Below, one piece after another: positions 18,463-27,607 of a stretch of DNA of 64,000 bases. Made by a program: the position numbers and the translations under genes. Position 1 is the first letter of the stretch; each line of letters starts with the position of its first letter. This DNA is from Nocardia goodfellowii (lineage in GTDB: Bacteria; Actinomycetota; Actinomycetes; Mycobacteriales; Mycobacteriaceae). Where the stretch lies: contig NZ_JAGGMR010000001.1 in the NCBI RefSeq assembly GCF_017875645.1, positions 4,774,001 to 4,838,000 on the forward strand, written 5' to 3'. Under the pieces are notes generated by a model. That model was not told the origin of the DNA. It ran no database searches and saw only the letters and a program-made list of their open reading frames with translations.

Positions 18463-19641
18463 ATGTCTTTACAGCCGGTCGGAATTCACGACCTAGCCAT
18501 CGCTACCACTCACTACGTCCTCGACCACGCGACCCTGGCCCGCCACCAGGGCGTCGAAGTGAACAAATATCACTACGGCATCGGTCAAGAAGGCATGAGC
18601 GTCCCCGCCGCGGACGAAGACATCGTCACCCTTGCCGCCACCGCCGCGGCCCCGATCCTGCAACGCCACGGCACCACCGGTCTCCGAACCGTGTTGCTGG
18701 CTACCGAGACCGGGGTCGACCAATCCAAGGCGGCCGGGCTCTATCTGCATCCCTTGCTCGGTCTGCCCGCGTCCACCCGGGTGGTCGAAATCAAGCAGGC
18801 CTGCTATTCGGGCACCGCCGCACTGCAATTCGCTGCCGGTCTCATCGCGCGGGAACCCGAGGAGCGGGTCCTGGTGATCGCTACCGACATCGCCCGCTAC
18901 GACTTCGACACCGCCGCCGAAGCCACCCAAGGCGCCGCCGCGGCGGCGATCCTGGTCGCCGCCGACCCCGCCATCGCCGAGATCGAACCGGTCAGCGGCG
19001 TCTACTCGGCCGACATCATGGACTTCTGGCGGCCGAACTATCGCGCCACCGCCGTCGTCGACGGCAAACTGTCGATCACCGCCTACCTCGACGCCGTCGA
19101 ACAAGCCTTCGCCGACTACCGCCGCCGCGGCGGACACGACCTGGGGCAGTTCGCCGCCTTCTGCTATCACCAGCCCTTCACCAAGATGGCCTACAAAGCA
19201 CATCGCCATCTGCTCGAAAGCCAAGGACGGCCCGCGACCACGAGCGCGGTCGAAACCGCGGTAGGCCGAACCACCGACTACAACCGTGTCGTCGGCAACA
19301 GCTACACCGCCTCCCTGTACCTGGCTTTGGCGGCGCTGCTCGATCAACCCGAGGACTTCACCGGCCGACCCATCGCGCTGCTCAGCTACGGCTCGGGCTG
19401 CGTCGCGGAATTCCTCAGCGCGAGACCGGTTTCGGGCTATCGCGACCAGCTGCGAACCGACGCCAACCGCGATGCCATCAGCAACCGGAAACCCATCGAC
19501 TACGACCACTACCGCGCCCTGCGCAACGCCCAGGACCCCACCGACGGCGGCCATCACGTCGTTCCCGACGAAACCAGCGGGCCCTTCCGGCTCAGCGCAC
19601 TGACCGAGCACCAGCGAATCTACGAGAAGACACTTGGGTGA
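18463..19641 (+). CDS. mvaS: hydroxymethylglutaryl-CoA synthase
   Basis: A 392-residue thiolase-fold enzyme condensing acetyl-CoA with acetoacetyl-CoA. The nucleophile is in KQACYSGTAAL, the Glu in VLLATETGVDQSK, and the His in CYHQPFTKMAYKA. The ATG at 18463 follows AGGATCG. The frame is open far upstream, but that is a shadow of the reductase. It closes the pathway; no NphT7-type acetoacetyl-CoA synthase is adjacent, so acetoacetyl-CoA must come from elsewhere. Cassette B begins 36 bp later and could be in the same transcript. Confidence 0.94.
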   Translation: MSLQPVGIHDLAIATTHYVLDHATLARHQGVEVNKYHYGIGQEGMSVPAADEDIVTLAATAAAPILQRHGTTGLRTVLLATETGVDQSKAAGLYLHPLLGLPASTRVVEIKQACYSGTAALQFAAGLIAREPEERVLVIATDIARYDFDTAAEATQGAAAAAILVAADPAIAEIEPVSGVYSADIMDFWRPNYRATAVVDGKLSITAYLDAVEQAFADYRRRGGHDLGQFAAFCYHQPFTKMAYKAHRHLLESQGRPATTSAVETAVGRTTDYNRVVGNSYTASLYLALAALLDQPEDFTGRPIALLSYGSGCVAEFLSARPVSGYRDQLRTDANRDAISNRKPIDYDHYRALRNAQDPTDGGHHVVPDETSGPFRLSALTEHQRIYEKTLG

Positions 19642-19677
19642 GCTTCCCGCGCGGACGTCTGCCTGTAAGGAGATGGA

Positions 19678-21327
19678 GTGACTATCGAGGCATCGCGGGA
19701 CACGGGCCCGGCGGCGTGCGAGGCACTGGCGGACTGGTTGGGAGTGCTCGGCGAGAGCCGGGGTCAGGCCAGCTTTCCCGAGCGGAACGTTGTCCTGCGC
19801 TACCGCGACCTTCCTGAGCTGGCGGACGCCGTCGCGGTCGAACTCCGTGCTCGAGGCGTCGGACCGGGCGATGTGGTCGGGATTCTGGCCTCCGCCTCAC
19901 CGGAATTCTTGACCGCGTACTTCGGAGTACTGGCGGCGGGTGCGACCGCGACCGTGCTGCCGGTCGGTGCGCTGGGCGCTGAACTCGTCGACGGGCTCGT
20001 TCCGCTGATGCGGACAGCTCGAATCCGGACGGTGTTGGTGACCGAGCTGTTCGAATCGGTCATCGAGTCCCTCGAAAGCGGTGGCGCGGTTGATGTTCTC
20101 GCGGTGCGTCGGTGCCGCCCGCGACGAGCTCGCCCGACAGCAGGCTCGGTGAATCCGAACCTTATTGCGGCAGTGCAATTCTCCTCGGGTAGCGCGGGGA
20201 TGCCGAAGGCGGTCGCGCTGTCTCATGCGGCAATCCTGTCGGGCATTCGCGATGTGCTCGCGGTATGCCGCATCACCAGCGCGGATGTCTTCACCTCGTG
20301 GCTGCCACTGTCGCACGACTTCGGATTACACGTGCTGCTGTGCGCGATGGCCGCCGACGCCGACATCCATTTGTTCGACCCGCCGTGGTTCATTCGGCGC
20401 CCGCTCGCCTTCCTCCAGCATGTCGCCGAGACCGGGACGACGGTGTTTCCTATCCCGAATTTCGCGGTGGAACGATTGATTTCGGCTGCTGCAAGACTGG
20501 CGGACGGCGGACTCGACCTGAGCGCGTTGCGGATGGTGTGGAACGGCGGAGAAGTCGTGCGCCCGGACACCGTCGCGCGGTTCGCCGAGGTGTTCGCCCG
20601 CTTCGGGGCGGCACGGTCGGTGATGACACCGGCATACGGAATGGCCGAGATCGCCGCCCCGATCGCGGGCACTCCGGAACCCGCCGATCTACCGATCCTG
20701 TTCCTGGAGCGTGACAGCCTCGAGGACGGCCGGCCGGTCGCGGTTCTGGAATCGCCCGTTGCCGACGCCCGGGGAGTCGTCTCGTCCGGTCCAGCGTTCG
20801 GCCGCACCGAGATCAGGATTGTCGACCAGTCGGGATCGATACTGGAGCAGCGCCATTTCGGCGAGATCGAAATTCGTGGACCGGCGGTGATGTCGGGCTA
20901 CCTGCACAATCCGGAAGCGACCGCCGCCGCCATGCGCGAGGGTTGGCTGCGGACCGGGGACACCGGGTTTATCTGGGCGGGGGAGTTGTACGTCGCGGGG
21001 CGAATCAAAGACGTGATCATCGTGTCGGGCCGGAACTTTCACGCCGAGGATGTCGAGGCTGTCGCGGGCCGGATCGACGGCGTCCACCGTGGTCACTGCG
21101 TCGCCGTAGCCGACACCGACTCCGAGCGCATGGTGCTGCTGGTCGAAACGACCGAACCAGATCCGACGGTGGTCACCGAGCGTGTCCGATCGCAGGTGGC
21201 GCAGCGCCTCGGCCTGGGCAGCCTCGACGTTCGGGCGGTGCGCCGCGGCTGGCTGCCGCGAACTACCAGCGGGAAATGGCGGCGCAATCTCGTGCGCGCC
21301 CGCCTCGCGGAAGGCGGGAGGCACTGA
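19678..21327 (+). CDS. fatty-acyl-AMP ligase (FAAL-type), cassette B
   Basis: A 549-residue adenylate-forming enzyme starting at a GTG with an excellent ribosome site (AAGGAG, 5 nt spacing). Motifs are QFSSGSAGMPKA, SWLPLSHDFGL, YGMAE, LRTGDTGF, SGRNFHAEDVE and the C-terminal PRTTSGKWRR. The HAEDVE form and the overall segments mirror the cassette A ligase, although this copy lacks the 60-residue N-terminal extension. Predicted role: activation of a fatty acid and transfer to the ACP at 21329. It lies directly after the mevalonate genes, tying lipid activation to isoprenoid supply. Confidence 0.85.
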   Translation: MTIEASRDTGPAACEALADWLGVLGESRGQASFPERNVVLRYRDLPELADAVAVELRARGVGPGDVVGILASASPEFLTAYFGVLAAGATATVLPVGALGAELVDGLVPLMRTARIRTVLVTELFESVIESLESGGAVDVLAVRRCRPRRARPTAGSVNPNLIAAVQFSSGSAGMPKAVALSHAAILSGIRDVLAVCRITSADVFTSWLPLSHDFGLHVLLCAMAADADIHLFDPPWFIRRPLAFLQHVAETGTTVFPIPNFAVERLISAAARLADGGLDLSALRMVWNGGEVVRPDTVARFAEVFARFGAARSVMTPAYGMAEIAAPIAGTPEPADLPILFLERDSLEDGRPVAVLESPVADARGVVSSGPAFGRTEIRIVDQSGSILEQRHFGEIEIRGPAVMSGYLHNPEATAAAMREGWLRTGDTGFIWAGELYVAGRIKDVIIVSGRNFHAEDVEAVAGRIDGVHRGHCVAVADTDSERMVLLVETTEPDPTVVTERVRSQVAQRLGLGSLDVRAVRRGWLPRTTSGKWRRNLVRARLAEGGRH

Positions 21328-21328
21328 G

Positions 21329-21586
21329 ATGGCGAACGAAACGCCCACGTTCCATATTGTCCGCCAAAGACTTTCGGAGGTACTGCAGATCGACGAGACC
21401 GCTATCGAACCGGAGGCCATGCTGCTGGCATTACCCGGGGTGGATTCGCTACGCCTGGTGGAGGTGGTCGTGCGGGTCGAGAACGACCTGGGGGTGAGCC
21501 TGCTAAATCAGGAGGAAAGCCTGCTCAAAGTTCGCACCGTAGCCGATCTGGCCGATTTGGCCGAACTTACCGAGCGAAGCCGATGA
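21329..21586 (+). CDS. free-standing acyl carrier protein, cassette B
   Basis: An 85-residue carrier protein with its phosphopantetheine serine at Ser40 in [10 protein letters not shown]. The ATG lies 1 nt after the ligase stop, and the gene ends in an ATGA overlap with the P450. The frame runs further upstream inside the ligase gene but has no start signal there. It should be the partner of the cassette B ligase and the platform for oxidation by the next enzyme. Confidence 0.88.
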   Translation: MANETPTFHIVRQRLSEVLQIDETAIEPEAMLLALPGVDSLRLVEVVVRVENDLGVSLLNQEESLLKVRTVADLADLAELTERSR

Positions 21587-22803
21587 CAGAGACCGCACCG
21601 CGCGCGGTACAGCTTGCCGCATGGTCCAAGACCGCCGACGCTTACGCGGCGCTTGCCGAGCTCCGCCGAACCGGGCCGGTCGTGCCGGTCGTGCTGCCCG
21701 GTGGGCCGACGGTCTGGATGGTGACCCGGTACGCGGAAGCGCGAGCCGCACTGACCGATCCGCGGCTGATCAAAGAAGTGGGCCGATTGAGCGATCCGTC
21801 CCATGGATTCGCTGGGCGGCGCTACCCCGATGACATGTTCGCGGTGTTCGGTCGTCATGCGGTCAACACCGACGGTGTGGACCATCGACGGCTGCGTGCT
21901 GTCTATCAACCGTTCCTTTCCCGGCGCGCGGTTCTCAGGTGGCGGCCGACAATCGAACAGATCACCGCGCGGCTGCTGGACGAGATCGCTGAAATCGGCT
22001 GTCCAGAACTGCATTCCGATTTCGGACAACCCCTCGCCGCGACAGTGCTCGCGCGAATCCTCGGTATTCCCGACGCGCACGTCGCAACGATTACCGGCCT
22101 CGCCGAAGCCTCGGTGTCAGGGCGGCCACCGGCCGAGTTGGCAACCGTGTTCGCCGACCTGATGGGACTGGTCGTGGACTTGATCGGCGCGAAACGTGAC
22201 CGTCCAGGCAATGATCTGCTCACCGTGATGCTCGGTCATGAAGCGAACGACGAGTGGACGACAACGGAAGTGGCGGGAACGGTGTTCGCCGCGCTGACCG
22301 CCGGGCAGACGACCAGCGCCACGTTGATCAGTGCCGCCGCAGCACTTCTCGCCGAAAAACCGGCGTTACGAAGGTTGCTCGAAGATCCCGCGACAACGGC
22401 TGAGCTGGTTGAGGAAATCCTTCGGTATCAGCCACCGGGAGTCAACGCCACCTGGCGGTTCGCGGCCGAGGATCTCGAGCTGGGCGGTGTCGCGATTCCC
22501 GCGGGAGCGATCGTGGTGGTATCGGTGGCCTCGGCCAACAGGGACGACGAGGTGTATACCGATGCGTCTACGATGTGCCCACATCGCCGCGCTGCCGAAC
22601 CTCCACATCTGGCCTTCGGGCACGGCCCCCATCTCTGTGTCGGTGCTTCCCTGGCGCGGTTGACAGCCGCGACAGCGCTACCCGCCCTCTTTCGCCGGTT
22701 TCCACGACTGACACCTGTGGTCCCATTTCACGAGTTGGCGTGGAGCACAGCGGTAGTCGAATGGCGCCCGTCGCGGGTCGATGTTTGTTTGGAGCCGCGA
22801 TGA
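21583..22803 (+). CDS. cytochrome P450, cassette B
   Basis: A 406-residue soluble P450. The heme loop is [10 protein letters not shown] with Cys352, the ExxR is EILR, and the VDHRRLR segment is conserved. The I helix reads [11 protein letters not shown], so, as in the cassette A enzyme, the acidic residue of the acid-alcohol pair is missing (Thr here). It overlaps both neighbours by 4 nt, which supports action on the acyl-ACP of the same cassette. It is paralogous to 3654-4862 but more canonical around the heme. Redox partners are not adjacent. Confidence 0.88.
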   Translation: MTETAPRAVQLAAWSKTADAYAALAELRRTGPVVPVVLPGGPTVWMVTRYAEARAALTDPRLIKEVGRLSDPSHGFAGRRYPDDMFAVFGRHAVNTDGVDHRRLRAVYQPFLSRRAVLRWRPTIEQITARLLDEIAEIGCPELHSDFGQPLAATVLARILGIPDAHVATITGLAEASVSGRPPAELATVFADLMGLVVDLIGAKRDRPGNDLLTVMLGHEANDEWTTTEVAGTVFAALTAGQTTSATLISAAAALLAEKPALRRLLEDPATTAELVEEILRYQPPGVNATWRFAAEDLELGGVAIPAGAIVVVSVASANRDDEVYTDASTMCPHRRAAEPPHLAFGHGPHLCVGASLARLTAATALPALFRRFPRLTPVVPFHELAWSTAVVEWRPSRVDVCLEPR

Positions 22804-23789
22804 AAGTCGAAGGCGTCTATATCGCCGCCGCGGCCTCGGTGCTGCCGACTCGGATATCTCGCGCGGCCGATGCCGTCGGGGCAGGCATACTCGATCCACG
22901 GGATCTGGCGCTGTGTCCGGCCGAGTCGGTCCGTATTGCCGAAACACCTTGTTGGGAAATGGGGTTGGCCGCTTGCACCGAGGTGCTCGAGGCAGGAGAA
23001 CATCACGCCGCCGACGTGTCGCTGGTGGTCTACACCGCAGCGGTGTTCGCCGAGGAGCATCCGTGGTCACCCGCGCACCGCATTGCCCGGATGTTGGGTG
23101 CCGATCGGGCAACCGCGTTGGAGATCGCCCAGATGTCCAACGGCGGAGCGGCCGCCGTCGCCCATGCCGCCGCCCAGCTCATGCTCGAGCCCGGGATGAC
23201 CCACGCGATCGCCATCTCCTCGGCCGACTTCACCGCGCTACCTTTCCCTCGCTGGTCGATGGCGCCGGGTGTCATCTACGGTGACGGCGCCGCCGCTGCC
23301 CTGTTGAGTGTCGAACCTGGTCCGCTGGCGTTGCGCGCGGTCGCGACCACCGGAGATCCGACGCTCGAGGCGAGTTTCCCGGCCGGTCATCCATTCAAAG
23401 CGCCTGACCCCCATCGCCGCACCGACATGGGAGTGCTGTCCAACGCCTCCGCTATTCGCACCGCGGTGCGCACCGCAGTCGATCGATGCCTCGACGAGGC
23501 CGCATTGGATCCGGGCGACCCCCGGATCGTGGCGGTCTATCCGACCAGACTCGGGCGACTGGTGTATCGGCACTGCGTGCAGCCCGCTCTGCCCGAGCCG
23601 CTACGACACCGGGAAGTTCTTCTGGGAGAGAATACCGGTCATCTCGGCGCGGGGGACATGCTCGCCAACCTTGCCCACATCTTCAGCGCCGACGCGCTGC
23701 CGTCAGGTGCTGTCGCGCTGCTGGTAACGACGGGGGCCGGGTTCACCGCGAGCTGCCTGGCTGTCGAGAACATCGCGCCGGCCCGGTAG
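22800..23789 (+). CDS. KAS III-like protein with Ser in place of the active-site Cys
   Basis: A 329-residue thiolase-fold protein of the FabH/KAS III group. Where the nucleophilic Cys is expected the sequence reads [11 protein letters not shown], giving Ser113. The usual catalytic His loop (PHQAN) is VYPTRLGR, with no His. The Asn region is kept ([12 protein letters not shown]), as is [11 protein letters not shown]. Loss of Cys and His argues against decarboxylative condensation. DpsC of daunorubicin biosynthesis is a known Ser-type relative that handles propionyl units, and other relatives are acyl transferases. Coupled (ATGA) to the P450, it is a candidate for transferring the oxidised acyl chain from the ACP to an acceptor. 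The acceptor is unknown; a terpenoid alcohol is speculation. Confidence 0.8.
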   Translation: MKVEGVYIAAAASVLPTRISRAADAVGAGILDPRDLALCPAESVRIAETPCWEMGLAACTEVLEAGEHHAADVSLVVYTAAVFAEEHPWSPAHRIARMLGADRATALEIAQMSNGGAAAVAHAAAQLMLEPGMTHAIAISSADFTALPFPRWSMAPGVIYGDGAAAALLSVEPGPLALRAVATTGDPTLEASFPAGHPFKAPDPHRRTDMGVLSNASAIRTAVRTAVDRCLDEAALDPGDPRIVAVYPTRLGRLVYRHCVQPALPEPLRHREVLLGENTGHLGAGDMLANLAHIFSADALPSGAVALLVTTGAGFTASCLAVENIAPAR

Positions 23790-23794
23790 CCGGC
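23777..23794 (+). terminator. GC hairpin at the end of cassette B
   Basis: GCCGGC at 23777-23782 and again at 23789-23794 can form a 6-bp stem with a 6-nt loop that includes the stop codon of the KAS III-like gene. It lies between convergent genes, but there is no T-tract, so terminator function is uncertain. Confidence 0.3.
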
Positions 23795-23825
23795 TCGAAC
23801 TGTCTGTGCCGCAATGCTTGCCGAG

Positions 23826-25445
23826 TCACGATGGCCGGCGGCGAGACCACAGCGCGCCGACCGCCGCACCGAGCGCGACGAGTGCGATCTTGTTCGCTCC
23901 GACGCCATGGCATGTCGTGAGTTGCTTACTGTTGAGAAATCCCACGCGTACGGTGAAGTCACGTTCGGTCAGATCGGTCATGAATTTGCGCATGTGCTCG
24001 AGCGCGACTTCGCTCCCGAGCATGAGATCGAGGGCCATCCGAGCGGATTGCTTGTCCGAAAAGAAGCCAGTGAGTAGATCGATGACTATGTCGGTGAGCG
24101 CGTCCTCGAAAACCTCGACCATCGATAATTCGGGAGCGAGGTAACGCACCGACCCTTCCACATTGGCGAATGACTTGCCCAACAAGGAGATATGCGGCTG
24201 GGTGAAGATGCCGCGATGGGTCGAGTTGGCCAGCAGCGTGCTCAGCGTGACCCCGAAGTTCAGTTCCTCGAGTGTCGCGGTCGAAATCTTCGGCACGAGG
24301 ATGGACAAGTCGCTGTAGAAGCCGTGCGTGTCGGCCCATGGTGTCGCGTGGCCCATTTCGATCCAGGCCCTGGCCGTGGCGCGGGCATCGTTCTGCGCCA
24401 CGCTGATCAGGATGAAGACCAGCATCAGCGCGATGTGTCTGTCTATCCGGCCTACCATGCCCCAGTCGATCAGCGAGGCCTTCTCGCCTGGATGTACGAA
24501 GATATTTCCGGGATGCGGGTCGGCGTGGAAGACATTGTCGACGAAGTAGCTCTTGTACATGAAGGTCAAGAGATCTCGGCCGATATTCTTCCGCTCCTTC
24601 TTCGAGAAGGCGCCCCGGTCCACGTCGGCGATAGACATCCCCGGCGCGAGAGTTTGCACCATCATCCGCGGACTGGCTTCGACGACTCGTGGCACACTCA
24701 GATGCTTGAAGCCGCGGGCTGCCCTTCGGCCGTTGTCCATGTTCTGTGCTTCGAGGGTGAAGTCGAGCTCGGCTTCCATGGCGTCGAAGACCACATGAAG
24801 CATCGCGTCCAGGTCGACCACGGCATTGAAGCGCGGGGCGCACCGTCCTGCCAGCTTCGCGACCCGGCGCAGAGTTTTCATATCGTTGAGGACTACCGGT
24901 CGAATGCCCGGACGCTGAATTTTGACCACTGCCGGCGAGCCGTTCGGCAGTGTCACGCGATAGACCTGCGCCAGTGAGGCCGAGCCGAGCGGTTGCTCGA
25001 TGTCGATGTCGCGGAAATACCCGCGCCAGGGCGATCTCAGTTCTTGGTCGAGGATCGTCTCGAACTGGGCGAACGGTGCTGCGGCTACCTGGTCATGCAG
25101 CTTCGCCAGCTCGATTGTCGTCGCCGCGGACACCAGATCGGGACGGGTGGACAGTATTTGGCCGATCTTGATGTAGAACGGGCCCAGGCCCTCCAGTGCT
25201 TGACGAAGTGTCCGCGCGCGCAGTTGTGCCCGCGAGAATGCGGGGTCGGGTCCGTCGAGCCGCACCGATTGCGGTGCGGCGAAAGCGATGTCGGCGTCCT
25301 GGTCATCTGCCAGATTGTCACCGATCAGGCATTTGACCACCGTCGCCAGCAATCGAGCGCGACTCGCGTTCGGGGGCGGGCGATCTCTCGCGGTCCGCTT
25401 GCCGAACAGGCCCGGAGCGGGCTGCCTCAGATACAGGGAGTACAA
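23826..25445 (-). CDS. ABC1/AarF/UbiB-family kinase-like protein
   Basis: A 539-residue atypical kinase. The family KxGQ motif is FYIKIGQILSTRPDL, the Ala-rich loop is GSASLAQVYR, and the nucleotide Lys lies in AVVKIQRPG. The catalytic loop is HADPHPGNIF, and the metal Asp is in LIDWGMVG. The last 30 residues hold a hydrophobic segment, suggesting membrane attachment. UbiB/COQ8 relatives support isoprenoid-quinone metabolism and bind prenyl lipids. Location between isoprenoid genes suggests a chaperone or extraction role for a hydrophobic terpenoid, which is inference. It is preceded by the small basic gene at 25522 on the same strand. Confidence 0.85.
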   Translation of the reverse strand: MYSLYLRQPAPGLFGKRTARDRPPPNASRARLLATVVKCLIGDNLADDQDADIAFAAPQSVRLDGPDPAFSRAQLRARTLRQALEGLGPFYIKIGQILSTRPDLVSAATTIELAKLHDQVAAAPFAQFETILDQELRSPWRGYFRDIDIEQPLGSASLAQVYRVTLPNGSPAVVKIQRPGIRPVVLNDMKTLRRVAKLAGRCAPRFNAVVDLDAMLHVVFDAMEAELDFTLEAQNMDNGRRAARGFKHLSVPRVVEASPRMMVQTLAPGMSIADVDRGAFSKKERKNIGRDLLTFMYKSYFVDNVFHADPHPGNIFVHPGEKASLIDWGMVGRIDRHIALMLVFILISVAQNDARATARAWIEMGHATPWADTHGFYSDLSILVPKISTATLEELNFGVTLSTLLANSTHRGIFTQPHISLLGKSFANVEGSVRYLAPELSMVEVFEDALTDIVIDLLTGFFSDKQSARMALDLMLGSEVALEHMRKFMTDLTERDFTVRVGFLNSKQLTTCHGVGANKIALVALGAAVGALWSRRRPS

Positions 25446-25521
25446 AAGATCATCCTGCCGTCGGGCCCTCGTGTCGGAGCCGGTTGTCGCAGCGGACCCT
25501 GGCAGGTCCGGTCGGCTGATC

Positions 25522-25836
25522 TCAGTACTTCCAGCTCTTCTTCTTTCCTGCTCGCTTCATGACCCTTCGCATGCTCCGCTCGATGTCGCTGGTGCTGTCG
25601 AACACGTCGTCGCCGGTCTTTTTCATATCTTTGAGCATTCTGCCCATGACCCTGGACAACCCTCTGCGCTTCTTGCCGGTCTTGCGCTTGCGCTTACCCC
25701 GGCCGGATTTTTTGCCGGAGCTGTTGACTGCCTGGGCAAGTACTGTCAGCACTCCGTCTTCCAGCTGCGACACCCTGGTTTCCAGGGCGGTGATGGAATT
25801 CCGCTGGTCGACCACGGGAGTTTCGTTCTCTGGCAT
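25522..25836 (-). CDS. small very basic protein, unknown function
   Basis: A 104-residue protein. Residues 10-40 form a likely coiled coil (ITALETRVSQLEDGVLTVLA). Residues 41-63 are an almost unbroken Lys/Arg stretch (GKKSGRGKRKRKTGKKRR), and the end is again basic (MRRVMKRAGKKKSWKY). I do not recognise a family. It lies upstream of, and in line with, the ABC1 gene and divergent from the diterpene cyclase. The charge suggests binding to nucleic acid or acidic membrane surfaces; this is conjecture. Confidence 0.6.
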   Translation of the reverse strand: MPENETPVVDQRNSITALETRVSQLEDGVLTVLAQAVNSSGKKSGRGKRKRKTGKKRRGLSRVMGRMLKDMKKTGDDVFDSTSDIERSMRRVMKRAGKKKSWKY

Positions 25837-26083
25837 GCTCTGATCTACTTTCCCCTTCGAGCCGGCGAATCCGGACGCGTCGGTGCGGTCGCCGTCAGGC
25901 TGCAGGTTTGTCGGCCAGGTGTGATCTCGGGTACCTAGAGTAGCTATCGAGGTCTCGCGAATCGCAACACTGATTTGGAGCGCTGCCGAATTGATCTTTG
26001 GCCAAAGGGAACCGCGCCGCGCCGACCACCGGGGGAGTTAATCTCAATTCTCTGTGCAATCTGCACGATGAATCGGTGAGGCT
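25837..26083. promoter_or_regulatory. divergent promoter region before the diterpene cyclase
   Basis: A 247-bp gap between the basic protein (minus) and the class II cyclase (plus). It must contain both promoters. The 3' part is comparatively AT-rich (ATTGATCTTTGG, TTAATCTCAATT), but I cannot point to a definite -10/-35 pair or operator. Confidence 0.45.
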
Positions 26084-27607
26084 ATGACGCTGGAAACGAA
26101 CCACAAATCGACGGCGTGGCATCCGCTCGCGGAGGCGGAGCGGATTGTCGCGGGGATCGGGCAACGTCCGGTGGCGTCTATGGCGTACGCGACCGCCGCG
26201 GCGGCCCGCCTGCACCGAGATGGCGGGCCGCTGTTTCCCGCGGCCCGGCACTGGTTGCGCACGCACCAGCACTCCGACGGTTCATGGGGTGGCCGCATAC
26301 CCCACGCGCACGACCGAACAGTCGCCACCTTGGCCGCGGTTGCGGCGTTGGACGGCCTGGAGCGAGACTGGGCGGTGGCCGCACGGCGGCGTGGGGCGCG
26401 TTATCTGTGTGCGCACGGTGGTCGATGGCGCGGAAGTGCTACGGAGACCGTAGGTTTCGAGCTCATCGCCGCATACCTGAGCGAGCGGTTACGATCCTCC
26501 GGCCTCGCGATGGCGGGCCTGTACGAACTGCGCGAATTGCGGGCCGCCAAGCTCGCGCACTTCCCGGGCACGGCCACCTCCGCAGGACCTACGACGGTGC
26601 TGTACTCGTTGGAGGCCGCCGAGGGCGTTATCGACACGGACCTGGCTGTCAGCCACTTGTCGCCTGACGGCGCGATGGCTGACAACCCTGCCGCTACGGC
26701 CGCGGTGTGGGAGGCCACCGGCAACGCCGGCACCCTCGGATATCTCTGTCGCGCAGCCGATTCCACCGGTGACGGCGGAATGCCGGAGGTCTATCCGATC
26801 GACGTTTTCGAACCGGCATGGGTTCTCTACCACCTGCACCGGGCCGGACTCAGACCACCCAGCGCCGCCCGGCAAGTAGCGTTGTTGCGCCGTCGGGCCG
26901 CGGCGATGAAGCCGGATCGGCCCGGGTTGGGCATCAGCCGGGATTTTCCGGTACCGGACTCCGACGATACCGCGATGGTCGCCAACGTCCTGTGCGCGTA
27001 TGGCTTTGACGACAACGGTCTGCTGGAGGCACTGCTGTCCTTCGAAAGACCGGCACATTTCGTCGGATATCCGTATGAGCGGGGTACACCGGTGAGCGCG
27101 AACGGCCGCGTGCTCGAAGCGCTGACACGACGGGGTGATCGTTTCCAGCCGCAGATCACGAAAGTGACCACGTTTCTATTCGACACCCGCCGGGAGCGGG
27201 CGTGGTGGAACGACAAATGGCATCTGTCACCCTATTACGCCACCGCGCAGGCCGTATTCGGTCTCGCTGCCACCGTGCCCCGCGAACTGTCCAGGACCTG
27301 GCGATGGCTGGTGGACAGTCAGCACGCCGACGGTTCGTGGGGAATGGCCGGCGGCCAGCCAGAGGAAACCGCCTATGCGGTGCTCGCGCTGGACGTCTTG
27401 GAAATCTGTCACGGCCCAGCCGCACGCGAAAGCTATCAGCGCGCCCACCGCTATCTCGCTGACCACCTCCCCGGCAATGACTTCGCCGAACTGTGGATCG
27501 GCAAAGGGCTCTACACCCCACCGGGCGTAGTACGCGCCGCGATCCTCGCCGCCCACACCATCAGCGGCAGACACTCGCTTCGCTATCGGGGAAGGGCCGG
27601 GTCATGA
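26084..27607 (+). CDS. class II diterpene cyclase (copalyl-diphosphate-synthase type)
   Basis: A 507-residue protein with the alpha-barrel architecture of class II cyclases. The protonating DxDD motif is DSDD (Asp292, Asp294, Asp295) in VPDSDDTAMVANVL. QW-type repeats are seen at HSDGSWGG near the N-terminus and HADGSWGM near the C-terminus. There is no class I DDxxD motif. It should cyclise GGPP to a labdadienyl (copalyl-type) diphosphate; stereochemistry and any hydride shifts cannot be predicted. The start is the ATG at 26084. It overlaps the next terpene synthase gene by 4 nt, so the two almost certainly act in sequence. Confidence 0.9.
   Translation: MTLETNHKSTAWHPLAEAERIVAGIGQRPVASMAYATAAAARLHRDGGPLFPAARHWLRTHQHSDGSWGGRIPHAHDRTVATLAAVAALDGLERDWAVAARRRGARYLCAHGGRWRGSATETVGFELIAAYLSERLRSSGLAMAGLYELRELRAAKLAHFPGTATSAGPTTVLYSLEAAEGVIDTDLAVSHLSPDGAMADNPAATAAVWEATGNAGTLGYLCRAADSTGDGGMPEVYPIDVFEPAWVLYHLHRAGLRPPSAARQVALLRRRAAAMKPDRPGLGISRDFPVPDSDDTAMVANVLCAYGFDDNGLLEALLSFERPAHFVGYPYERGTPVSANGRVLEALTRRGDRFQPQITKVTTFLFDTRRERAWWNDKWHLSPYYATAQAVFGLAATVPRELSRTWRWLVDSQHADGSWGMAGGQPEETAYAVLALDVLEICHGPAARESYQRAHRYLADHLPGNDFAELWIGKGLYTPPGVVRAAILAAHTISGRHSLRYRGRAGS

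Noticed and set aside
18493..19611. 372-codon open frame on the minus strand
   Set aside because: Antisense to HMG-CoA synthase; Gly/Val-rich low-complexity translation typical of a shadow frame.
22800..23789. NphT7-type acetoacetyl-CoA synthase for the mevalonate operon
   Set aside because: NphT7 is also KAS III-like and found with mevalonate genes, but it keeps the catalytic Cys and His; this protein has Ser113 and no His, so that role is unlikely.
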